From the NCBI GenBank assembly GCA_023212695.1, contig JALCCG010000198.1, forward strand, positions 1 through 24,244: a stretch of 24,244 bases of DNA, written 5' to 3'. The notes beneath the pieces are model-generated. The model did no database searches. It was not told where the DNA came from and saw only the letters and a list, made by a program, of their open reading frames with translations. The translations under genes and the position numbers were made by a program. Origin of the DNA: Sporisorium sorghi (lineage: Eukaryota; Basidiomycota; Ustilaginomycetes; Ustilaginales; Ustilaginaceae). This document shows, piece by piece, positions 17,705-24,244 of the stretch; position 1 is the first letter of the stretch, and each line of letters begins with the position of its first letter.

Positions 17705-17734
17705 CAGGTAGAATCAGGTGTGGCGGGGTGGGGG

Positions 17735-19078
17735 TTACAGGCCAGGCGGTCTAGGAGGCGGCGGGCCGGGTGGTTTTGCTCTTGGCTCAGGCGAGCGCGA
17801 GCGCGAGGGAGAGAAGGCGTCCCGTGCGGTGCGTCTGGCCCGCCTGTCGCGAGGCGAGGGCGAGCGCGATGTTGACTCGAACGATCTCGAAGTGCGTTGG
17901 GCGCGGCGTGCGACAGGCGAGCGCGAAGAGCGCGACGAGTACGACAGCGGCGTGATGGATCGCGATCTCCCCCTGCGCGGGCTTCTGCTGACGCTTCTGC
18001 TGACGGATCGGCGGGTGCGGCGGGGGCTGGGGCTGCGCGAGGAGTACGACCTTGATCGAGAGCGCGATGGCGATCGAGAGTAGGATCGGTTCCTCCGCCC
18101 AACAGGTGAGCGCGATCGAGAGCGCGACGCTGAACGGGAGTACGAGCGCGAGCGAGAATCCGAGTACGACGGCGAGCGCGATCGTTTCCTGCCCCGCTCA
18201 GCGTCGCGCGAATCGTCCTTCGCCTTGCCCGACACACTGCGGCGGCGACGAGCATCGCGACTGTCCGACGAGGCAGAAGAGTACGACCCGCTCTCGGACT
18301 CCGAGTCGGTGTACCTGCCCCTCTTCCTAGCTCGTGGCGACGGCGATCTTGATACGGATCGATCGCGGTCGTTGTCCGAATAGCTGCCGCGGCGTCGACG
18401 ATGATCCGGCGAAGGCTTGCGAGCGCGACCTGTCCACCCGTCGTCTCGGCTCGACCGTGCGCGTTCGTGTGTACGCTCCCGCTCCCGCTCCCGCTCCCTG
18501 CTCGCCTGCTTCTGCAACTCCTTCTTGCGTTCCCAGTCAAGCCGCCTCTGCTCGTCCGCCTTGCGCCTCTCCTCAATACGTTCCTGCCGCTTGCGCTCCT
18601 GCAGCTCGCGATCAAAAGCGTCACCTTCCCTGTACCCGCTCTCCACCCCAACCGCACTCGCAAAGCGCCTCTCCTCCCGCTGCTTGGCCTCAAGCCGCTT
18701 GTGCGTCTCCCCCGGCCTCAACCTCTCCCTCTCCCGCCTCACCTCAGCCGCCGCCTCCTGCTCCCTCTCCTGCTCCGACTGCACCCTCAGCTTCTCCCGT
18801 AGCGCAGAAACCTGCAGCTCGATCTCGTCCTCCGGCACATCGTCATCCTCCAGCTGCACGCGCAGCTCCATACACTTCACCTCCACTTTGCGCTTCCGCT
18901 CGTGCTCCAAGATCGCAGCATCGGGTTGCGTGTGGCGGACGTCGGAGCCGAACGAGCTGGAGGAGGGTTTCTGCTTGTTGAACGGGTTGTCGCGCGGTTT
19001 CAAGTTGGACAGGTTGCGCTGGACGTAGCCGTTAGTACCTGTGCCTCGAGCGGTTTTGAGGCCGATGCCGTTGTACAT
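17735..19078 (-). CDS. CWC21: pre-mRNA splicing factor Cwc21 (SRRM2/SRm300 family)
   Basis: A component of the activated spliceosome that in yeast contacts Prp8 and Snu114. The 447-residue product begins with the family signature MYNGIGLKTARGTGTNGYVQ (1-20), followed by RNLSNLKPRD. A cwf21 domain spans about 54-98 (ILEHERKRKVEVKCMELRVQ, then VPEDEIELQVSALREKL). Next come a highly charged Arg/Glu helix (about 100-215) and a long RS domain (about 235-430) with many SRSRS and RSPS units. The end is Pro-rich (PPGPPPPRPPGL). Yeast Cwc21 is short; the RS tail makes this form closer to the metazoan SRRM2 N-terminal half, as in other basidiomycetes. The start at 19078 is chosen because the signature must be N-terminal; the frame stays open 29 codons further upstream. 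It faces the Dicer gene across a 510-bp gap. Confidence 0.94.
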   Translation of the reverse strand: MYNGIGLKTARGTGTNGYVQRNLSNLKPRDNPFNKQKPSSSSFGSDVRHTQPDAAILEHERKRKVEVKCMELRVQLEDDDVPEDEIELQVSALREKLRVQSEQEREQEAAAEVRRERERLRPGETHKRLEAKQREERRFASAVGVESGYREGDAFDRELQERKRQERIEERRKADEQRRLDWERKKELQKQASRERERERERTHERARSSRDDGWTGRARKPSPDHRRRRGSYSDNDRDRSVSRSPSPRARKRGRYTDSESESGSYSSASSDSRDARRRRSVSGKAKDDSRDAERGRKRSRSPSYSDSRSRSYSRSASRSRSRSPVGRRNRSYSRSPSRSRSRSYSSRSPSPRRTRRSVSRSVSRSPRRGRSRSITPLSYSSRSSRSPVARRAQRTSRSFESTSRSPSPRDRRARRTARDAFSPSRSRSPEPRAKPPGPPPPRPPGL

Positions 19079-19588
19079 GTTTGCCGGATAAGGGACGGGC
19101 AGCAACGAGCAACGAGCGAGGCGATTGATGCTGGTGGGGTGTGAAGGGAAAGAGCAGAATCGCAAGCTGAGTCAATTCCTGAAAAATGGAGAATGAAATC
19201 TCGGTTCTCGGGAAATTGATTTTTCGATCAATTGTTAAGTTGCGGCGCGATGTGACTGTGCAGAGGCGGAGAACTGGACCCTGAAGTCACATTCTTTTCG
19301 TTGCGACGCAGGAACCTGTCAAAGATGTATTCACTCAACTCTCGGTTCCTTCATCACTCTAACCTTGTGCGACTTGTCGATTCGGTCCAGTCTCGGTGGC
19401 GCTGCTGCGATCAATGCTGTCTGCACGAGTCGATGGATCCATGCTGGATTCAGTAGCAGCACGGCCGGTCTTGCGAATCAAGCGCAGTGCGCAGCCCTTG
19501 GGCCTTCATTTGCGCACATACGAACCCACTCGACCGAATATAGCCCGGATAAGGCTTCGAGATTGCGAGGAAGCAGCTCATCTCCGGC
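19079..19588. promoter_or_regulatory. divergent promoter region shared by CWC21 and the Dicer gene
   Basis: The 510 bp contains the upstream sequences of both genes. Two inverted repeats are visible: a 7-bp stem AATTGAT/ATCAATT with a 6-nt loop at 19214-19233, and an 8-bp pair ATGTGACT (19250-19257) and AGTCACAT (19285-19292), 27 bp apart. The section 19140-19330 is less GC-rich than its surroundings. No factor can be named. Confidence 0.5.
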
Positions 19589-19665
19589 ATGATGAGGGCA
19601 GACCAACCTGGCCCAACAGCTTCCGCTTCCGCACTACCTGCAGCTCACCTCTCCACCGTATATAA
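19414..19665 (+). promoter_or_regulatory. 83-codon upstream frame overlapping the Dicer start
   Basis: An ATG at 19414 opens an 83-codon frame that ends with TAA at 19663-19665, in a different frame from Dicer and 77 nt past the Dicer ATG. Its product is Arg-rich and unfamiliar. A further short frame (ATG GAT CCA ... TAG) lies at 19433-19456. If transcribed with Dicer, this frame would compete for initiation; if the transcript starts after 19414, it is meaningless. Confidence 0.3.
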
Positions 19666-22600
19666 TCTTCCTCTGGACCCCGACCTCCCTTTATCCGGTA
19701 CCTCATCCTCCTCTCCATCTCCGTACGAGGATACAAGAAACATCTCTGCTCCACCACATCAACTCGCTCGACGGCTCGCTACCCTTCAAGGCTCCCATCC
19801 CATGTCCAAACGCTCCCGAGGGCTGGCCGAGCTTGAGGAGCCGCTCGCTCGGGTCTCTCTTGACGATGATGCAGATCCCTCCCTGAACAACCCTGCCCCG
19901 TCCTCCCACGACGAAGAGCGGAGGAAGCGCCAAAAGATCGTCGACCACATCACCGCCCAAACCGCCGTCGACCCTTCCGATCAGCTCCGCTCCGACCAGC
20001 TCGCCTTCGTACCCCGTTCCTACCAGCTCGAACTCGCCGAGCTCGCCAAAGCTGGCAACGTCCTCGTCTGCCTCGACACTGGCAGCGGCAAAACACTCAT
20101 CTCCGTACTCCTCCTGCAACACGTCCACAATCTGCAAAGCATTCAACGACCCCCTTCTCCGCCCGAATCTCAAGCTCTGCCCGCTCCGCGCGCTCCGCAT
20201 CGTCCCAAAGTCTCGTTCTTCCTCGTCAACCTCGTACCGCTCGTCCATCAGCAGTCCTCCGTCATCGCGGGCAACTCCAACCTCTCCGTCGGAAAGCTCT
20301 ATGGCGAGCTGAAGGACACCATCCGCGGCAAGGGCAACAAGCTCACCGTCGACAGCTGGCGCGAGCCGCAGTGGTCGGCGCTGCTCGAATCACACCAGGT
20401 GATTGTATCCACTGCACAGTGTTTTCTCGACGCCCTCATCCACGGCTTTATCAGGATGGCCGACCTCAACCTGCTCATCTTTGACGAGGTGCACCATGCG
20501 CTCAAGAACCATCCCTTCCTGCGCATCATGAAGTACTACCGCCTTGCTCCCGAGACCGAGCGGCCCAAGATCTTCGGCATGACCGCCAGCCCCATCTTTA
20601 CGAGCAGTGGTCACTTTGACGATGCTTCCCGTTACCTGCAAAATGTCATGAATGCTCGGATCCATACTGTGTCGAAGGACACGCTGCAGGATCTGAGGGA
20701 GGTCAAGCAGAAGCCGGACGAGCTGGTGATGGAATTTGATCCCTACCTCACGGTGCTTGATGACGAGCTGGACGGTGTTCAGCTGTCTGCGCTCAGCAGG
20801 GATATGGTCGCTCGCTTTGGCAAAGATCCTGCATTGGACGAGGAGGCGGAGGTTGACTTGGCTACGGAGCATTTCGAGAAGCAAGTGCGGCCCAAGCTCG
20901 AGTACGCCATGCGCCACCTTGGCCCGCTCGGCTGCGATCTTCTTTGGCACAGCACTCTGCTCGAGTATCGGTCGCGTGCGCGTAAATGGGTCAATATCGA
21001 CTGGGAAAAGCGTACTCTGGTCAGTGACGATTGGATTCTTGATGCTAGTATGCGCAAGTCGATCGTCACGCCGGAGGAAAGCCAGGAGAGTCCGAGCAGT
21101 CCGGACAGCGGAGACGGCGACGGCGAGTCGCCAGCAGCATCATCATCCAAAGCAACGACGGGGTCGGGACTCGGTCTGGGACTGGCGGTCGCGCACTTGT
21201 CGACCAACAGCGGGCTCAACCAGCGCATTCTGCTGCACATGCGCTCTCAGCCCACCCTCCCGGACACACTCACGTTCGATGTCACCAACACTTCGCACAA
21301 GGTTCTGCGCCTCGTCGAAACGCTCAAGTGCTTTGAGCCCAGCGCTCAGGACTTTTGTGCAATCATCTTTGTCGAGCGACGACAGACAGCCACACTGCTG
21401 GTCGAGCTGATCAAACGCGTCCCCGGTCTCGAGTTTATCCATGCCGAGTTCCTGCTCGGCCACGAGAACGGCTCCGCTAACGGCGGCGCGCCCGGCATGG
21501 ACTGGCACGACCAAGTGCAGGTGCTCAACCGCTTCCGGCGCCGAAAGCCGACCAACCTGCTCGTTGCCACTTCCATCGCCGAAGAAGGGCTCGACATCCA
21601 AGCCGCCAACCTCGTCATCCGCTTCGACCTCTTCAACCGGCACATCTCGTTCCTCCAATCCCGCGGCCGCGCGCGCGCCAAACAAAGCCGCTTCATCCTC
21701 ATGGCCGAAAAGGACAACCCCAACCACGCCCAGGCCATCCTCAACGCCTTCAACACCGAAGCCAACCGTGCCAAGTGGCTCGACGACATCGCTACAACCG
21801 AGCACGACGCCAGCTACTTTGCCGAGGAGTGGCAGCAGCAGCTGCGCATCGATGCGGACGAAGCGTCCAGCGGCGAAGAGAGCATTTTCGAGCCCAAGAC
21901 AGGCGCACGACTGTTTCCGGAAGACGCACCGACACTGATCTCGCACTACGCGGCAACGCTGCATTCGGAGTACTTCAAGGATGCGGTGCTGGCGTACAAG
22001 CTGGACTGCGTGTACAATGGGCCTGGGGTGCCGAATACGTTTAGGTGTGTGCTGGAGCTGCCGAGCACGTCGGCGGTGCGCAGTGTCGAGGTGGGCGAGC
22101 AGCGGAGCAAGAAGCAGGCGAAACGGATGGTTGCGTTCAAGGCGTGTCAGCAGCTGAGGGAGCTGGGCGAGCTGGACGAGTGGCTCATGCCCAAGTTGCT
22201 GGATAAGGCGGGTTTGAGGGGAGGTGGCGTGGGTAGGGGCGCGGTGAATCCGCATCATAAGGCGTGGCGTGGAAGTGGGCTGCCTGTGCATGTGCCGGTG
22301 AAGAAGCTGGATGGATGGGCGCGGTTCGTGGCTCAAAACGAGGGGATGGAGTACGAGGCGACGTACTTGGCGCTGGATGAGTGGGATTCGGCATGCCAGC
22401 CTCTGGTGCTGCTCACGCGTGGGGCTTTGCCACCGACAAAGCTGCTCAAGCTGTTGATTCCCGGTGCTGGACGTATGAAGGATGTCCAGGCGAGGGCGTT
22501 GGGCCCTCTTGCCGCTTTGGGAAAAGACGAGTTGGAATCGGCCAAGCGATTCACCCGCTTCGTGTTTCGCATCATCGAAGGCAAAGATGGGCACGGGGGA

Positions 22601-24244
22601 AGCTCGAATGGCAAGTCGCCTAGGAGCAAGGATTACGAGCCCGCTGTGCTCGTCGTCCCCGTCCGCAAAGCACGAGGCGTCACCGAAGTCCAGTCCGCCG
22701 CCGACGTGCAACTCGACCTGCCCACCTCGTTCGACCTCGCCGGCTTCGACCTCACCCATAGCGACGCCGCAGAGCAGCTCCAAAATCGCGTCTTCGTCCG
22801 ACAGCACGGCTACCACTCGTACGCGTTCTACAAGTTCGAGTCTATCCGCCACGATCTTACACCGAACTCGCCTGTTGCATCCTCCTCGACCAACGGCGAA
22901 GCGCCGACCCGGACGTACCTCTCACAGCACCTCATGAAGTACGGCCGTCACCACGCGTCGCGTCACCCCGCCGCTGCGCCGGAGGATGCAGAAGACCTGC
23001 TCACCGTACTCTCCCGCGACCTCGCCCTCTCGCCTTTGCTACAAGTCACCAAGCTAGCCAAACCGCAAAACCTGCTCTGCGCCTCTCAACGCCATCCCAC
23101 CCGCTCACCCACGCCCCCTCACCTGATCGTGCCCCACTTCTACCTCCTCCACCCGCTCCCCTCCCCGCTCCTCCACACCGTCCTCCTCCTCCCCTCCATC
23201 CTCACCCGCTACGACCAGCTCCTCCTCGCCCACACCTGCAACACCGCGCTCTTCGCCGGCAGGCTGCACACCGACCTCGTGCTCGAAGCCCTCACGAGCC
23301 CGGCGGCGGGGAGCGCGTTCGATTACGAGCGCCTCGAGTTTCTCGGCGATACGTTTTTGAAACTCGTAGCGACGTGTCATACGTTTACGACGGAGCTGGG
23401 GATGACGGAGGCGGAGCTGCATCTGGCGAACAAGGGGATCTTGACGAATGTGAGGTTGTTGCGGGAGGCAAGGAGGTTGGGGTTGGAGAGGTATGGGGTG
23501 TTTGGGAGCTCGGCGTGTGTGGTGAAGAAGTTCGCTCCGCCAGTTGTTGGAGGGGTGGGTGGGAGGCTTGTGCAGTGGAAAGGGGAGGCGGATGTGCAGG
23601 ATGGCGAGGGCAGTGGTGATGAGGAACAGTGCGAAGGGGTCAAAGAAAAGACCCTGTCGGACATCGTCGAATCCCTGATCGGATGCGCGCTCCTATCGCA
23701 CGACACCTCGCTCGCCCTCTTCGTCTGCCGCACCCTCCATCTCCTCCCTCCCACCATCACCCACCTCTCCGATTTCAACACCCTCCTCCTCGCCCTGAAA
23801 CAACGCTCGGTCACGGAAAACTGGCAATCCCGCATCACCCGTTCCGGCCTGGACCACCTCGAGTCCCTCTTCGCGCACACATACCGCTACCCGCACCTGG
23901 GGCTGGAGGCGTTCACGCACGCATCGCTGCTCGCCTCCGTCCTGCCGAGCTACCAGCGCCTCGAGTTCCTGGGCGATGCATGGCTGGATTTCTTCATCGT
24001 GCGGTACATCTTCCACCAGCACGACGGGGAGCTGACCCCGGGGGAGCTGACGGCGTACAAGGGGTTGCTGGCGAGCAATAACGCGCTTTCGGCGCTCGGG
24101 GTGCGGTTGGGGCTGCATCGGTTCGTTGCGAGTGATAGCAGTGTGTTGTGCGATACGATCGCGCGGCACGCTGCTGCGCTCGAGGCCGTCGAGGGTAAGG
24201 GGCAGTACTGGACGCACCTTCCGCGCGGGGTGGTGGTGCCCAAA
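19589..24244 (+). CDS. Dicer-like ribonuclease III, 3' end cut by the window
   Basis: Cleaves double-stranded RNA into small RNAs that guide silencing. The frame is open without intron for 1552 codons and runs off the window. The helicase begins with FVPRSYQLE and has motif I TGSGKT (164-169, Lys168), DEVH box (299-302), MTASP (331-335), motif V VATSIAEEGLDIQ (near 659-671) and motif VI QSRGRAR (690-696). A Dicer dimerisation (DUF283) domain lies at about 783-855. A weak platform/PAZ-like region follows, with PLLQVTKL near 1149 and LLLPSILTRYD near 1202. RNase IIIa has ERLEFLGD (Glu1247, Glu1250, Asp1254) and DIVE (Asp1358, Glu1361), all acidic residues present. RNase IIIb has QRLEFLGD (Glu1459, Asp1463); its second acidic pair and any dsRNA-binding domain lie past the end. 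The first ATG (19589, G at -3) is used; Met2 and Met72 are alternatives. Argonaute and RdRP are not in the window. Confidence 0.95.
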   Translation, partial: MMRADQPGPTASASALPAAHLSTVYNLPLDPDLPLSGTSSSSPSPYEDTRNISAPPHQLARRLATLQGSHPMSKRSRGLAELEEPLARVSLDDDADPSLNNPAPSSHDEERRKRQKIVDHITAQTAVDPSDQLRSDQLAFVPRSYQLELAELAKAGNVLVCLDTGSGKTLISVLLLQHVHNLQSIQRPPSPPESQALPAPRAPHRPKVSFFLVNLVPLVHQQSSVIAGNSNLSVGKLYGELKDTIRGKGNKLTVDSWREPQWSALLESHQVIVSTAQCFLDALIHGFIRMADLNLLIFDEVHHALKNHPFLRIMKYYRLAPETERPKIFGMTASPIFTSSGHFDDASRYLQNVMNARIHTVSKDTLQDLREVKQKPDELVMEFDPYLTVLDDELDGVQLSALSRDMVARFGKDPALDEEAEVDLATEHFEKQVRPKLEYAMRHLGPLGCDLLWHSTLLEYRSRARKWVNIDWEKRTLVSDDWILDASMRKSIVTPEESQESPSSPDSGDGDGESPAASSSKATTGSGLGLGLAVAHLSTNSGLNQRILLHMRSQPTLPDTLTFDVTNTSHKVLRLVETLKCFEPSAQDFCAIIFVERRQTATLLVELIKRVPGLEFIHAEFLLGHENGSANGGAPGMDWHDQVQVLNRFRRRKPTNLLVATSIAEEGLDIQAANLVIRFDLFNRHISFLQSRGRARAKQSRFILMAEKDNPNHAQAILNAFNTEANRAKWLDDIATTEHDASYFAEEWQQQLRIDADEASSGEESIFEPKTGARLFPEDAPTLISHYAATLHSEYFKDAVLAYKLDCVYNGPGVPNTFRCVLELPSTSAVRSVEVGEQRSKKQAKRMVAFKACQQLRELGELDEWLMPKLLDKAGLRGGGVGRGAVNPHHKAWRGSGLPVHVPVKKLDGWARFVAQNEGMEYEATYLALDEWDSACQPLVLLTRGALPPTKLLKLLIPGAGRMKDVQARALGPLAALGKDELESAKRFTRFVFRIIEGKDGHGGSSNGKSPRSKDYEPAVLVVPVRKARGVTEVQSAADVQLDLPTSFDLAGFDLTHSDAAEQLQNRVFVRQHGYHSYAFYKFESIRHDLTPNSPVASSSTNGEAPTRTYLSQHLMKYGRHHASRHPAAAPEDAEDLLTVLSRDLALSPLLQVTKLAKPQNLLCASQRHPTRSPTPPHLIVPHFYLLHPLPSPLLHTVLLLPSILTRYDQLLLAHTCNTALFAGRLHTDLVLEALTSPAAGSAFDYERLEFLGDTFLKLVATCHTFTTELGMTEAELHLANKGILTNVRLLREARRLGLERYGVFGSSACVVKKFAPPVVGGVGGRLVQWKGEADVQDGEGSGDEEQCEGVKEKTLSDIVESLIGCALLSHDTSLALFVCRTLHLLPPTITHLSDFNTLLLALKQRSVTENWQSRITRSGLDHLESLFAHTYRYPHLGLEAFTHASLLASVLPSYQRLEFLGDAWLDFFIVRYIFHQHDGELTPGELTAYKGLLASNNALSALGVRLGLHRFVASDSSVLCDTIARHAAALEAVEGKGQYWTHLPRGVVVPK

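Noticed and set aside
21143..22852. 569-codon frame antisense to Dicer
   Set aside because: Covers the helicase and DUF283 codons in mirror frame; composition is that of a GC-rich shadow.
19589..24244. Introns in the Dicer gene
   Set aside because: The frame is open throughout and all expected domains follow in order at normal spacing, so no intron is required.

Overview
The window reads as nuclear DNA of a smut fungus (Basidiomycota, Ustilaginomycotina). The genes are long, seemingly intronless and rich in G/C at third codon positions. They are spaced 0.1 to 2.6 kb apart on both strands with no operon logic, and the gaps are packed with microsatellites. The protein set (MCM7, a Cwc21/SRRM2-type splicing factor, a Rab GTPase with a CC prenylation end, a fungal Dicer) is eukaryotic. 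Ustilago maydis is known to have lost its RNAi genes, so an intact Dicer points to another smut lineage (for example an Ustilago hordei or Sporisorium relative). The species assignment is inference.

Layout from left to right. (1) 1-709: an open frame that may be the tail of a plus-strand gene, poorly supported. (2) 710-1375, minus: 1-Cys peroxiredoxin of the Prx1/PRDX6 type. (3) 1376-3945: a 2.6 kb gene-free stretch of microsatellites and leader-like sequence. (4) 3946-5904, plus: a Rab5/Rab22-type GTPase with a ~350-residue N-terminal extension and an enlarged loop inside the G domain. (5) 6412-8922, minus: MCM7, with a cluster of MCB/E2F-like sites upstream. (6) 9536-11272, minus: an SSU1/Mae1-type transporter of the TDT family. 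(7) 11810-13201, minus: an ACAD10/11-type acyl-CoA dehydrogenase. (8) 13202-15120: a 1.9 kb repeat-rich divergent intergenic region. (9) 15121-17622, plus: a C2-domain, Pro/Gln-rich protein resembling cytokinesis factors Inn1/Fic1. (10) 17735-19078, minus: Cwc21, tail to tail with the previous gene. (11) 19589-24244, plus: a Dicer-like ribonuclease cut by the window end inside its second RNase III domain and sharing a ~0.5 kb divergent promoter region with Cwc21.

The genes do not form one pathway; this is an ordinary euchromatic housekeeping segment (redox defence, vesicle traffic, DNA replication, anion export, lipid oxidation, cytokinesis, splicing) that also carries the RNAi initiator. The points most worth following are the Dicer gene and its overlapping upstream reading frame, the unusual Rab, the cell-cycle-type MCM7 upstream region, two tandem repeats that each run into an upstream ATG, and block-wise switching between C-ending and G-ending synonymous codons inside single genes. 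I saw no transposon, tRNA, rRNA or CRISPR. I did not find a convincing multi-gene system that is new.
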